Shown here: positions 29,604-44,422 of the stretch, one piece after another
Position numbering within the stretch: position 1 is the first letter of the stretch
Layout: the number at the start of each line of letters is the position of its first letter
Source of the DNA: Glandiceps talaboti
Taxonomy: Eukaryota; Hemichordata; Enteropneusta; Spengelidae
Direction of reading: 5' to 3'
DNA: 64,000 nt
Assembly: GCF_964340395.1 (NCBI RefSeq)
Contig: NC_135554.1
Location: forward strand, 14,002,751-14,066,750
Program-made: the position numbers and the translations under genes
Notes under the pieces: model-generated
The model's input: the letters and a program-made list of their open reading frames with translations, nothing else
Database searches by the model: none
What the model was told of the DNA's origin: nothing

Positions 29604-31009
29604 TGTTGGAATAGTAGGCGTGCTGTTGGATTTAAAATTCCAACCAAGATTGCATTTCATCTAAAATTCAGTCTAATCCACGTACCATCGTTACGATTCT
29701 ACATCACCTACAGTTATTTCTACTTGCGATTTCGGCGAAACTTGAATATTCAATGAGAGATGTTTTACAAGCAAGAGAATATGTACTTTAATAGGAGTAA
29801 TGAATATTCATTGTGTAACAATAAATGTAATATTTCTGATGTGACTCCTATGTTGCAATGGCTTATAGCAAACATACCCATTATAAAGGCAAAAGATCAA
29901 CTTGATATTTCTCTGAAATCGCAAGTAATTGTAGGTGACCGTGTAAAATGAAAGGACTCCCCAGAACCCAAAGTTTATGAAAATACCTTTATGTCCTTGA
30001 GTGGTGTCCCCCTTTACTAATGGCAACGCCATTGAAAATGTATGTAACATGTATCAATCGTAACTGTATTTTGATACAGCCAGAGAGTTACAATAATATA
30101 ACAGTAGCATACTTATTTTTTTACAAGGTTTGGTGAGGGCATAAGTGTGTTAGTTTCCTGAGATTACTTTAGGTGATTACAAATATTTGTGTTGGACTTT
30201 TGCTCCAGTTATTTTGATGGTGTAATTGCAACACTTACTATGTGTTGGAAATACTTAATTGTCTCATACTACATCACATCTAAATATTGCCTTTTATATG
30301 CTTGTTACGAATTATCTTATGTTTGTGGCTTTGCATTGGGATATCTTCAACTTGTACCAATGTTGCTGTAACAGTATTACGCCTATTGAAATGAGTAGAG
30401 AAAAACTTGAGTAGTATAGAACGTAGCGATTTTTAATCTACTCTCTATTCAACGAACACCTGATGGGGTTTGATTCTTTTTCATTTCAGAAAATAATGCG
30501 TTGTTTCTAGACTGGCGATAAGTCAGATTGTTATATGTGTGCGATTATGTGAATTTTGACGGTAACATCTTCTGTGATTAGACGTTGTTGGGGCCAAAAG
30601 AAGCACTTGTGACTATGGAACCATCCTTTTAGAAGAGATGGGGTGGGTGGGGTGGGGTGATAAAGATGATACCATAAATGTTGGATGTATTTTATCCTAT
30701 TGTTTATCTTTAACTGGTATAAGCCCAATAATAATTCTATATATATCGGTGGTAAGCTAGATGGCAAATGTTTACATAACGTATAGTAGTGTGGCTGAGC
30801 AATTACCACCCTATGTGTACAGTTTAGTGAATTAGCTGATAATAGTTTTCAGCTTATGCCAACCATAGACGTTGGAGAATCTATGTACCAACACAATAAC
30901 CAACTCCTATTTTCCCATATCAATGCATTCTCTTTGCTGTTGGTACTAAGCAAACAATAAACATCTGACAAATTCTTCTTATAATTGCTCTCCTTTTGAT
31001 AGAGACATA
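29604..31009. other. Non-coding stretch after the receptor gene
   Basis: The receptor 3' UTR is presumed to lie here. An AATAAA occurs at 29820, inside the MITE remnant. Otherwise I see only AT-rich sequence with short ORFs. Confidence 0.5.
29798..30017. mobile_element. MITE family A, copy 3 (partial)
   Basis: It has the TAATGAATATTCATTG core and the right end GGACTCCCCAGAACCCAAAG followed by GAGTGGTGTCCCCCTTTA. That is the same terminus as the copies at 1636 and 37566. Confidence 0.6.
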
Positions 31010-32130
31010 CCATCTAGTGATATGAATGAAGGTAATAGTCCGGGTCCCATTAAGCGAAAGCGTGCCGAAATACCAGATCGTTAACCCTGTGTCTAGAAGA
31101 TCAAGTTGAGACAGCGTTGTCGTGGTAATAGGTGTAGATGGAAAATGAGTGACTTTGTGTCATGTTGGTGTTGTGGTAAAATGGGTCATTTGAAAAAGCC
31201 CTACAGCAATTGTGATGGGACTAGTATAAGGTTGTCCACCAAGAGACACTTAAGCAGTGTAGGGATGAGCCATTGACACCTGGGGTTGATTTGATGGGGT
31301 GAAGATTTTGCCGATTGGTGAGCATATTCGAATTTTGTAAACCTATTGATTCGGATCATGTTGGGTCAGGTCTGAGTGATGAGGTCATTCCAACAATACA
31401 TATGAACACATTTAACGAGAAGAGTGACGTAGATGATGTACAGGTTGCAGGTCAAGTTTCTGAATCCATTCTTGTAGTTGAGATTGAAGAGTTTTCTGAG
31501 TTGTGTAAAGTAAAGAGAGATCATCTTCATAATAGTACTCATCAGATGGAATGTGAGGAACTTCAGTCCGTTGGGCAGACAGTAGAAACTGTCCAGGTGG
31601 TTAGTAATCTATACGCATATGACAATAGGTCTGAGACCTGGACGAGTGGGTATCCTGGTCAGGTGAGCAAACATGGGTTTGGTAGATTGTCGCCTGGTAT
31701 ACATCATACCTATAGGGACCTCACTTCTCATTTGAGATAAGAGGCTGAGTTGGCATACTGGATGGTATAGTATTTCGTACAATGTTGGATCCGGAGGCAT
31801 TCGGTGTTAACCCAACAAATTGTAGGGGGTATTTCTCATTTTGGGTGTATGTTGTGGAGTTTGGCAATGCTCCAGTCATGTTTCACAAATATGCCTAAGG
31901 TGAAACAAAGAAAATGAATTGGTCAACCTAAGTCTAAGGTTGTGCATGGTTGTCGCACTTTGATGCAGATAGAATACTCACTGGTGCACTGTATGTGGTT
32001 AGTGGAGATAAATGGATTCTTGTCTTATAGATGTCACTTGATGTGACTGAATATTTTCTGCGTAGACCTTAGTTCTGGGGAATAAGGTGGATATATGATT
32101 GACCATGGCAGCAAGTAAGAAATTAGCCTA
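31010..32130 (+). pseudogene. Degenerate retroelement-like segment (zinc-knuckle remnant)
   Basis: A short reading frame near 31165 codes CWCCGKMGHLKK, close to a CCHC zinc knuckle but lacking the last Cys at its proper spacing. An open stretch 31315-31740 (141 residues, acidic, no recognised domain) follows, then frames broken by stops. This could be the remains of a gag-pol element. No LTRs or protease were recognised, so this is only suggestive. Confidence 0.3.
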
Positions 32131-32205
32131 TTAGTGACATGGGACAAGGATACTACGGTCGTGATGAACTCTCTGTTGTAGAGTTGATGATGAGAACTGA
32201 CTCAT

Positions 32206-32753
32206 ATGCATAAAGGTAGCTGGTGGGCCGTTTTCTCGACCTTGACAAGACTGACTGAACAAACAAATGTATATAACATCCATTCTATCACTTCAGCATG
32301 CCCTGAACTGTGTCTCGCACGCGTCACACGGAAATGTGATCACATAACCCCTGTACTTATGGAATTACACTGGCTACCTGTACGCTACAGAATCCAATAC
32401 AAGATCCTGCTACTCACGTACAAAGCTCTGAACAACACTGCACCTGTTTATATATCTGATCTAATCAACCTGAAAGTGTCATCCAGAGTTCTCCGATCAA
32501 ATGACAAAATCCTACTTCATGTACCATGGAGTAACCGGAAGACCTATGGTGATCATGCTTTCTCACGCACCGCCCCCCTCGCTTGGAACAATGTCCCTCT
32601 AGAAGTGCGCCAGTCACCCAGCCTTGATATTTTTAAGAAGCGCATCAAGACTTATCTGTTTAGCAGAGCCTACTGACATCTCTATATACCCACACCTTTG
32701 TAAAGCGCCATTGAACATTGCTACGTAGTGGAGTTTGGCGCTATATAAATCTC

Positions 32754-32822
<69 letters not shown>
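32206..32822 (+). mobile_element. LINE 3' end (CR1/L2-like) with (GATT)n tail
   Basis: An open frame to TGA at 32674 matches the C-terminal region of CR1/L2-type reverse transcriptases: HITPVLMELHWLPVRYRIQY, then TYGDHAFSRTAPLAWNNVP and FKKRIKTYLF. A 3' UTR with GGCGCTATATAAAT and about 17 GATT units (from 32757) follows. It is 5'-truncated. Intact coding over 150 codons implies fairly recent insertion. Confidence 0.88.
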
Positions 32823-32823
<1 letters not shown>

Positions 32824-32908
32824 AACGTAGTAGGATATCCGTGGAAGTTTGCATTGTGAATTAGTATATAGTAGTGGATTTAGCAGTAAGAACTTAATAC
32901 CGATAGCT

Positions 32909-33210
32909 AATATGTATAATAGAAACTGCAACTTCAATCGAGTATGTGTGCCCTAGATTCTGATGAGATGTGATTTGTAGTGTGCGTAGCATGCATGTAG
33001 TATCAGAAATACACAGAGTATATTGATTTTGATCTCTTCATAATGAAGAGCAGGATAAATAAGAATTATAAAGTGTAATCAACTTGTGTCCTCAAGTACC
33101 CACGAGGAGCACTTTTAAATGTGTAACGGAATTTTCCGCTTTCGCTCCCTGGTACAATGTATTAAGTGAAGCATTGATTCTGAAACTGCCGAGTCTAAGT
33201 GTAAACATTT
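32909..33210 (+). repeat. Dispersed repeat (family B), copy 2
   Basis: See the copy at 25861. This copy is longer because of an insertion between the shared blocks. Confidence 0.55.
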
Positions 33211-35125
33211 CAAACTATGTTGAACTTATAAATATTTCAGTAGTATTTTAGTGTTAGTAAAATATAAAAACATATTATACAAATGTATTATTGTAAACAT
33301 AATTGTGTTGTGCTAATTATGTATTACTAATAACTAAATATAGTTTTATTCTGTGATTGCCATTAAAAGTGATTATGTGAATCTGTAAAATTTGTAAAAG
33401 TATTTTGAACATATTAGTGTTACTAAAATATATAAACATATATATGTAATGTAATAGTGCAACAGGTGTATTATGTTAATCATGTGGTATCGATATACTT
33501 TTGTGGTGAAATTGTCAAGTAGATGTGATCAGAGATAGGTTAAGGTTAAACGATTCGTCGACGTTGGTGCTTCAGTTAATTGTTAACTAAAGTAACAAGT
33601 AATTACAGACGAGTCTACCTTATTGTAAAAAGTATACAATTGAAATTATTATAGTGTTTCAATGTTTCACAGTTTAATATTACATATTGATTTGTTTTTT
33701 GTTAAGTACTAATTACTGAATTCGTTTTTGAAAATCTTACGACTGCATTTGTTCAATATTCTACGTTATCACTTTTGAATGCATTGGAATTCATCTTAAT
33801 ACCTTTACATGTTTCTGATTCAGTTTTGGGTCCATATACTTCGTGAATGATAATCTGTTATTTGCGTACTCATGCTAAACATACAGCGATTATTGAAGAA
33901 TATCAAAATCGGTTTCAGGCCGTATCCCGTTGATAATTCGGTAACGGTACAGTGGCTAGGACTGTTTGTCATGTGTATTTATTGTTTGGTCAACTAACTA
34001 TAAACAAAAAAAATGTATTTTCAGCTTCATTTCATCGAAGAATCGAATATCAGTAAAGTTGCTTGTTGGGTAGTAAAGTGAGAAATTACTGTATCAAATG
34101 GGTAATCGAAATATTAATTCAAAATAACTTTGTACTCAGAAAAAAGTGCATATGAACTGCTGTTCGTTCCGACGACGTTGTTACTTCGATGTTGTAAGGT
34201 ATATGCGCTATATCAGTTTCTTGTTTCTGAAAGTTTAGAATTTCTGTATTCACATTTACTATAATCAATAAATATATGTTTGTTTCTCTTGTCAAACACG
34301 ACCTTCTTGTGTTCTATTACTTTGAATACTTTCAACTAATACTAATTGATGTAAAAGACAAATTAGACACTGAACATAAATTTTCAGATTAATTCTTGTT
34401 CTAAATGCTCTTGCGTTATTCAAATCAAGTATTGCTTCTTGATAGATATTCCTGTCCTCATTGAAACGTCATATCAAATTTAACCGGACGTTTCTCCAGG
34501 CCGACGAATAGTCTGGTAACAGGTGATTGATATCGAGTGTCGGGGTTCTTAAGGAAGTTTTGAGAGGTGACTTGTCATCACAAGGCCATCAATAGGCCTG
34601 CAGAAAAGTCTGGAATACGACATGAAACTGTTAACATTGTTACTCCAAAGTAACACCATGTCCAGTAGGAGAAATTGTGATTTTCAATAATAATTTCATA
34701 CCATGATTATTAAAATCACTCGTGAACATATCGTTTACATCTTTAATCTTTACAACTGTAACAAGGGCTTGACGCTATATTTACTACCAATCGCCACTTC
34801 GCTTCGACGATAATTCTCCACACACCTCTCATTCTCTCCACAAACACCTTATACTTTTACATCAGGTCCAGGATCCTTGAACGTTGGGAATAACTCGGAC
34901 TAAACACAATGTTCATGGTTAATTAACTCCCTTTACTTACTCCTCTCTGGTATGATACCAATCCTTATTCCAACGTGTGTAATTTAAACATAAACTACAG
35001 AAACTGAATGCTCATATGATTGGACAATGAAATCATCAACACCATAAATGCATAAACTTGTGAGTTTCTTAATTCAACCCAAATGATTTTGTATGAATGG
35101 TAGCTAAACAATGTGATAGGTCAAT
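33211..35125. other. Non-coding AT-rich stretch before the transketolase 3' end
   Basis: I see no exon chain, no ORF with domain character and no strong repeat structure. Confidence 0.5.
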
Positions 35126-35131
35126 TTTATT
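35126..35131 (-). terminator. Possible transketolase poly(A) signal
   Basis: AATAAA on the minus strand, about 330 bases beyond the transketolase stop. Chosen by position only. Confidence 0.35.
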
Positions 35132-35459
35132 TTCTCAGCTGGTCTGTAATTAATCATATCATGATGATGACCTTTTAATGATTCTTAATGTTGTCATCAC
35201 AGAAGAATAATATTCGCGAAATGCAAGTACTCTTCAAAGTATTATGTAATTCAGGAAAGTTGAGGATTCAAGGTCACCTCAAGTTGGACTACATCATCCT
35301 AATAAAATCGAATGACAGACATAAAATTATGGAAATTACGAATATCGGAAATTAGTTTTCTGCCACCTGTGACACCAGTAATGCTTTGGCTCAAAACAAT
35401 CCAACTAATTAAAGTATAAGTGCATCACATAGTTGCTTATGGCGGGAAAACACTATGCA

Positions 35460-35632
35460 TTATGGTTGGACCATTTCTTTGACGTTCTTTATGATGGCAT
35501 CGTGGCTGATGTTAAACATTTCCAGTAGTTCTGCAAATTGACCACTACGAGGTATACCACTGACAGCCAAACACCGTACGGTGATATTTGGAAAGGTGGA
35601 TAAGGCCCGGGAAACGGCTTCTCCAATACCAC
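35460..35632 (-). CDS. TKT: TKT exon 11 (C-terminus)
   Basis: It encodes [14 protein letters not shown] and then [18 protein letters not shown], ending KEMVQP and TAA at 35460-35462. The acceptor is TTTAAG, which is weakly pyrimidine-rich. Confidence 0.95.
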
Positions 35633-38600
35633 CTTAAATAGAAATACAATAACAAGAATTATATGATGCCGCTAGTAATGTATGAATAGAGAGAAGAGTT
35701 TGTGAGTCGCCAGTATTTCTTTCCCCAACTACGTCATATCAGATTCAATACGTATCATCCACCAGCCTACTTTTGTCTTCTCTGGGCTGTATTGGACCGT
35801 AATCTAAAAGCTCAAAATTAAAACTACATCCCCACTTCTATAAGATAATACATATGGCATTAGCTATGCCATCTAGAATAATCACGCCATTCCTGTAATT
35901 ACACCTGTAATCATGCCTTGAAAGATACCTTTTACTGAATTATATATGTCAAAATGTCCCCAAACGTTTAACACAATTGGCTGCCATGGACTCAACACCC
36001 GATGAAGTGTCTCCTGTTTACTAGGCCCATACCTTGTCGACTCTTGCACGCTTCAACATCATCACCTAAACGACGTTGACTTATTTGTGGTGCTGAAGTT
36101 GTGTCAACGACCTTTATGGCAAAGCATCTGCCAAGAACCCACGAAGTTAATGTCGTTGTCATAGGCAGCCACATTTAAATGAAAACTGACATGTATGATA
36201 TTAAACAAGAACTCTTAAAGGGGTCAATTTCTGGCTGTATAATGACAACTTGCAACGTTTAAAGGCGTACTGACATATATAACTGTGACAGAAAATGTTT
36301 CAAGAGATTATCACAAAAGACACTGCAGCAAGAGCCCCTTGATTATTCAAGATGTAGATATACAACATTGTCATCATATATGAAATATTTTACGTAGTTT
36401 AACTAGCAATTACAAATTTAAGTAAGTCTATACGATCAACTGGTCATATTTGACTTGTTTTCCGAACAGTTATTGTCCTTATGGTTTGTGATGTTTAATG
36501 CAGTATTTTACTAGGCTAATTTCCATTATTTCGTTTCGCCATTGCTCAGACTCAAATAGATGTTATCTTGGTGAAAATAATACTATCTGTGAACATTGAA
36601 CAATTTAAGCGTTCTTTTCAAATGCAGACAACGAAGGTGGAAACGACCATCATTAAATGAACTGAACCGAATTCGACATCAATTCTCTGAATTTCGTTAT
36701 ATGTCACTGTCGAGTGAAAATCGGAGAGAAATTGATACATTTCGATGGTGCCACTGCAAATTATTATTAGAGGGTGTTCTTTATATTTTAAGTCATCGTA
36801 TGGTTAGAGTTTAATACAACACTAAACTTATTGTTCTACATACAATTTGTATATCTCTCTCACCTTCGGGGTGATGGTCCTCCACAGTGAGCACTTTGCC
36901 ATCAGTTTGACTGGCACTGGCTGCCAGGGTGTCTATATCAATGGGTTTGATGGTGAAGAGATCAACAACACGGATTTTGATTCCTTCTCTTGCCAGTTTC
37001 TCAGCTGCAATCAATGCCTCGTGTAGGGTTATACCTGCACCGACTACTGTCACATGTGCCTTGTCAGGACTACTCACAACCTATGACAGCCAATTCATGT
37101 AAGATATAGAATTAGAGGGCGTGTGGTTGGTGGACTTTTGTGCAATACTTAGAGGATGCGATATTTATTTATACCTTTATTTATTAACGATAATTATCAA
37201 GTTGTATAGCTAACCCCCCCGGAAAAGGTAAAATGGGAAGTGCGAATTATTTTATTAGCACTTCGTTAACGTTATCTGTTGCTATCATTAGGGTTTTTCT
37301 AAAAAAAATGGAAGTGCGTGAAATGGGTAACCATATGGCAGTAAGTTGCCGATTGCTACCAATCTTATAAACCAATCACAAGTAAGAGCGAGTCAGACAT
37401 ACAAATATCACTGTAAGTACAGTCGCTGCAATGCTTGAAATGACATATTAAAAAAAAGATAAGTTTCTCTTAACATGCCGTATTCTGATTTCCTAGTTAT
37501 TCGATAACCATCTCTCACTTTACCTTATGATATCCACATCTGATTTTTATACTATGCATTTACAATAAAGGGGGACGCCATCCACAAAATAAAGGTGTTT
37601 TCATAAACTTTCGCATTGGAAAGTTCGCTCGATTACCAAGAGATTGAATCTCTTTCTCGCCTCTGTTGTTTTTTGCAGTGGTTCACTTTTGTCTCAAGAG
37701 CCTTAGTAGTCATGCATATGTAATCGATGGACAATACATATTCATGACTTTATACTTTGGAGTCATGAATATTCATAATAAATTGTATAGACATTTTGTG
37801 ACTTATTCGACGAATGCGCTTGGTATGGTATCCATGTAAAATACTACATTTGAACTCAGACCCGAAACAAGTAGTACAGTAACTGTGTCTGCAGGCATTG
37901 TGGAAATTTAAAATACTTGCCAGGTCAACTATCCAGCCCTCCAGGAGACTGTTACTTCGCCTACATGTACAAGACGAATGGTGAAATGGGAGCCCCTTGT
38001 AATACCGTATATGTTGTCATTGTCATTACATATTGTCATTGCCGACATGCTATTAAACACATGAAAATCATATTGGTGTATTCGAGGGTGAATATGAAAT
38101 CAGAAACAACGAAATCAATTTTCAAATATATCCTCCCTACCTTTGCTTTGCCAACCTGAAAAACTTCATCATTATTGTAGATCACTGCTATTGGAGGGCG
38201 AGTTATGCGAATATAACAGATGCCATTTGTGTTAGCAGCTAATTCTACAGCCCTCTCCGTAGACACTGCATCGCTAGGGTAGAACACCGTTGATGTAGGA
38301 ATTGAACGGAACATGGCCAAATCTTCTAACCCCATTTGGGATGCACCATCTGGACCTGCATTTAAAATAGGTATATAAAAAAACTGAAATCTAACAGAAG
38401 TAACGTTGTTATTGAATTAATTTTTGAATTTAGCTTTATAAGGGGCTATGTTTCAATCCCGGATCATCGTATTAGTGTTATCGTGATAACGATTACACGA
38501 GTTCATTCTTTTGTTCTGGCCAAACTTTTTCCAATAGCTCTGCCAAACAACTACTTTCCACATCTAGATCTGAACCTAATCCTAACTGGGCCTTTAATTT

Positions 38601-41600
38601 TGAATCATTATGTTTATGACGTCGTATGTTGATGTCAACAGTCTTTTTATTGAATCAATTAGCATGTTAATGTTAACTTCAGATGTTGACCTCGGTACCG
38701 ACATAGTCGGGAATGTTCGATCAAGAAACATGTATTTATTAATGCGATGCCTTAAAACAAAGAGGAGATTCACATTTTATGTAACAGAACAGGCGTAATT
38801 TCTGCTGTCCCTCCCACTTGTAATGACTGAAAGCTCTCATAGGTAACGAGCAGAATTTTAAATGGTGCAGGGTGGGGTGGGGTGGGGGAAGAAAAGGTGG
38901 ATCAAAATATTTCTTTTAGCCTTCTCCTCCCCCAGTGCTCTCAAAAATGTCAAGGCCTCCCTTGAAATGAACACTAAAATTGTTATCCTCCCACCTGAAA
39001 CTACATAGAGATTTTGATGTGCTTGATCAAATGTTCTGTACCCCCTTCCATGCATGCTGACAATGCACAGTTGTAAGTCGCACTGGTATACTACATGAAA
39101 GTAACAGCATCAGTTGACTTGAAAGTCAATAATAGAGTTCTTTACAAATAGATGTGGGCATTGCAAGAATAATTCTCATATTGAGCTCTAACCTATACTT
39201 GAAGAAACGTATCCAGCAGCTCCCCCCCCACGTGATGGGGGGGGGGGGGGGACACCATTACCGTGATAGCTCTAGGGTAGGGTGTGGGTGAAAACCTTTT
39301 TGAAAATAAAGGACATGAAGGAAGACATTTAGGTACACAAACATCAAACCGTACAAATAATTCAAAGCCATACTTTAATATGGTCTTCAATACCTTAATT
39401 ATAATTTCTGTGAAGGGACTCCTGTGTTTGGATCTAATTGGCAGAGCTGAAGGCCTGAACTCCCAAAGACTGGCGCACTTCCAACATTGTCTGAACCGAG
39501 GTCAACATCCCAGCTCCACCACACTACCTCCCCCTTTATTATAGTATGTCTCCTCACCAGGTTTGTTTTGTAAAAATAACAACAATTTTGTTGTATCACT
39601 CATCTTCTCACACAACCATCGATTAATAAACTGCATGGTTTGCAGCAGCAATTTGATTGATATGATCTGTTACTATCATGGTACAATGTGGCAGAGGATG
39701 GACGTGTCAATGTTATGATCTGGCAGTGGTAGCAGCGTCGGGATGTGAAAATCTCAAAACAATACAAAGTTAGATAATACAATAAATCTAAATTAAATGT
39801 GACCCACTACCTAATACGATTTTGAATATTCTAAAATTTGGCACTCCCGATAACCAATTTTAATATAGGTGGGAGTCCCCTAATTTCAACCCCCGGCCCT
39901 CCCCGCCTGTAATTACTGAAAGCTCCCTAACATAACCCTGATTTTAATTTATATCAACGACCTTCCAAATGCCTCTAACTTCTTTGATTTTCGGACGATT
40001 CTAATTTATTTCACACATTTTCAGACAAAACAAATACTGTAAACCTGGATTAAGTCAGTTATCATTTCAAAAATATTACAGACTGGTGCGATGTTAATAA
40101 ACTGACAATCAATAATGCAAAAACAAATTATATAGTTTTCCATGGCAAGCGTCAGAAGGTATTCCAGCATGGATCTCTTAGTGTCAAAGATTATGTTATA
40201 AATGAGGTAGACAAAGTTTTTTTGTTGGGGTTACCATTGATAAACACCTATGGTTTGGAAGTCTGGGGAGTACATTCCCATCGTATTTACTTTCTATTTT
40301 GAAAATACAGAAAATGTGTGTACGCTGCATTACACTCTCCAGCTTCAGGCAGCCTTCTTCTCCCCTGTTTAGGAATTTAGGTCTCCTCGATATTAATAAA
40401 CTTTATCAACTAAGTTTTGGAAATTTTATTTTTGAATTATGTAATGGATATCTCCCTCATCATTTGAATGATTACTTCAAAAGTGTAGACCATAGATATG
40501 AAACTAGGCTGAGGTGTTATCAAACTCTATCTATTCCTATCACACACAAGGCTGTAGGAAAACTTTCAATCTCATATGTAGATGCTCTGGAATAGTCTTC
40601 CAATACATATGAAAAATCTAACAAAAAAATATGAATTTAGGAAAGCGTTTAAAGAATATATCATTTAAGATGTGTAAATTTTCCATTATGGTTCTTTGTC
40701 TTGTCATAATTAGTTCTGTGTCTGTGTTATGTTTATAATCTATACGTTCGTTTTAATTAAGCCCGTTAACTTATTATTTGCATTAGGGTGGAGCCAAACT
40801 CGATTAGCGGAAAGCTAGTTTTGGGACTCTAAATTGCCATTTTGTTTCTCCTTTTGTTTTATGCGGTCATTATTAACATGTACATGTTGACTTTCAACTT
40901 GGCAATGAATGAATGAATGAATGAATGAATGAATGAATGAATGAATGAATGAATGAATGATACAAAATCATGTTAACCAATTAAACTGTGTGAGACAACA
41001 AAGAAGATACATTAATTGATAACAATTTAAATACATGCAATGCTTGCATAATTTGAGATGACAAACACATACAATGTGAGAAAACTGCACAAAGTTAGAC
41101 AATACTAACCTATACACACACCACAATGTGAACCACACAAATTAATGTTCGTCTGTGAGATAGCACCCATTCGAATCTGATCGTATGCCCTTGTCAGAAA
41201 AGCGGCAAAACTGCTGGCGAATGCAATAGTACGGTTTCTGCAGGTTGCACCAATGGCTATCCCTACCATATTTTGTTCAGCGATAAAGCATTCAATGAAA
41301 CGGTCAGGAAACTCGTTTAGGTACATATTTGAGAAGGTGGACGTTTCCGTGTCACCGTCTAAGGCTATGACGTGTTCATTGTCCTTGCCTAATTTTATTA
41401 GAGCAGAGCCATAGGAAACCCGGATAGGAAGCTGCAATATACAATGAGGACAAATGGCAGGAAGATATTTTATCAGAACTATACAACAACAGAAAGAAAA
41501 TAGTTTGATTGGGTGCGGTAACTCACAAGCCTATTTAGTATTTTTCCATTTATATATCGAAATAAAGAGATCTCATCATCTCCTTTACCTGTACTTCTTG

Positions 41601-44360
41601 AAAAGGTATACTTTCATAAAGGTGCCATCTTTAAAGTGTGCTAACTCATTTATACAACGTGTCAATCTAAGCCAACGGTGATTTATTACACATCAGGAAA
41701 ATGTATTTGTTATCGAGCGAGACGTTAACAATGTAGCAATGACAATAAGGTATTTTGTTGAGCCAGATGACGCTCCGCGTCATGTTTAATGACTATCAAT
41801 ATTCAAATACCATGAGTTCGACGCAAATGCATGCATATCTTACGCAAATTGATAGAATATTACAATTTCATAAAACTGCCCACTGGCTTAAACAGTTAGT
41901 CATGATTAAGAACTATTTTAAAAATATGCAGAGAAAACTATTCATTACCTTTTCTCCCTTTTTGTAGTTTGGCGGCTCGGATAATTTGACTTTGAAATTT
42001 ACAGGTGGAACATCCTTGAGCGGTAGGGAGGGACATATGCCATCCTTGCTTGTGGACTGAATTAGCTCTTGAATTGCGTTAATGGTCTCTTCCGCTTTGT
42101 CACTAATTATACCTTTGCCGTGATAGCCAATCCTATCCTCAGCCACTGAGTAAAAAAGACTGTATTAATAAATGTAATACTCCATGGAAAATTTAAGGAA
42201 AACATATCTTAATTCTGTCACAGTGCTATTATGTATACTTGGCACATGGAAATATCGTTGTGAAAACTTTAATGCTTGGTATAAGTTATAACTTCATGGA
42301 TTCTCCTAACCTATCTACATAGTAAGTACAGTAATCCCCGGTCCCTTTATCAGTTGCTACATCGCTGTATACAAAGAGTGATGCGAAGGATTCAAGTTCT
42401 GTAAAGGGTTTTGTGGTTTAATTTTGGGAATTATGATTAATCAGTATGATGAACATATTTTTGAGGGACTGTTTATATTCCAATTGTTATCACCCCCACA
42501 TTTCATGCTACATACTAGTATACAATGCACAACATAATATATTCTTCTTGTATGGTGTAATGAAACAGTACTTAATTAATGAAACAATAGCAACATCTCC
42601 TTGACGATATATTGTACGCACACTCTGTACTCTACAACATATTTTGCTATCAATATTTTACCTGGAATGCCTTTTCCTTTAATTGTCTTGGCTAGGATAC
42701 AGGTTGGTTTCCCAGAGACAGTAGTTGCATCATAAAGTACCTTGCATAGAGCTGCTACATCATGTCCATCCACAATATAAGTGTTCCAGCTAAAGTAAAA
42801 CGAATCAGTTGTACAATATTGTGTTACTTTTCGATCTTCGCACACAGCTGACAGACCAAGTAACTACACTCGAATCACTCTCACATCTTATGTCCGACTC
42901 AACTTCTGTACCGACTCAACTTCTTTACCGGGATCACTACTTGAACTTTAGGGAATTAGCTCAGACTACACACAGTTCATGTTCCAGCCAAGTCTACACT
43001 GGAACCATATGGCAAGCACTTAGCACATGCCTCGTTCATTGACTTCCCCCGAAATGAAGTGCCTGCCTGCTAGTTCCAAGTGTAATCTTTATTGTCCTTA
43101 AAGTCTAAATTTATATAACGCATAGCCAATGGCCAAATGATTAATGCAAACCATATTAAAGTCTGCATGAGGTGTTCCCATGCTCTAAAGACTATTATCA
43201 AAACATTGATAAATGATCACTATGAATCCTAGCTATTTATGAAGTGCAGACTGTCGTCTCATGTACTCGAGTACACTTGGAATCTTGTGGTCTGAATCCG
43301 ATATCCTTTAGAGAGTCTAGAGAGTCTGTTGGATGACCTTTCAGTGAAAGTGGGACATGCGATGTAGTTAAAATATTTAATATACTAAAATTATGAATGT
43401 CATCTGTGACAATTGCATAAAATATTCCAAGGGAAAACATAATGGTGGTGGTGGTGGTTGGGAGTCCCATAGTGTATGGAAATGTCGTTATTTTCTTGAG
43501 TGGCGTTCCCGTTTAAGTTTCCATGGTATCATTTGTTCAGCACTTTTGACAAGATTTCATGGGACTCACTGGATGCTATAACTTTGGGGAAAGAGTACTC
43601 CGTACTCTTGCAATTTCGTAACCGACTTCTCTGCTCTCATTGGCCCAGCAACCTGCACTGGTAAATCTTTCTGTCTGGTTCCGATAATATTGTTGTAGAA
43701 GAGACTATACGGATTGTGAGTAGTGTAGCGAGGAACGTGGAGATGCTAACGAATTACGAGTAAAATACAAAGGCACGATCTCGAGTAGATGTTATGATTG
43801 CGGTAGTATAGCGAGGAACAAGTTGACACCATATTATGATTGCAGCAGTATAGCGAGAAATTTGGCTTAAAAATCAAAATTGCCCTCCCGACGTACCAAA
43901 CGGCTGTTCTGTATTAGTATTATTATACTAGTTCAAAATAAACGTGACGTTGTTAGTGTAAACCTCAGACCGCTAAAAAAATTCGTTAGTGGTCTGAGAG
44001 TAAACATACTTGCCGTGCCTTGCCTTGCCTTATTGAAAATAACTCAGCGGGTGTGTCAGCAGTTAAAGTACACAGCGATCACTCGACTCGCTCGCGCCAT
44101 AACTTACTCAACAGATATATTTCGACTTTGATTCACGGGGCTATTTACTGGTTGACCGAGGAATAGAATAAGTGCTGCCGAATAAATATCACGTATAGGG
44201 CTCATCTCCTTCTGGTGGACAGCTTTTGTAACAATGTAACTACTAATGTGGAGATGAAGTATCGTAATCACCTGTATGACATTATAATAGTGGAAACCAA
44301 ATGGGTAGAAACAAAACGTCGTTCGGATCGACAGACTTATATCTAACATTGCTACACTTC

Positions 44361-44422
<62 letters not shown>

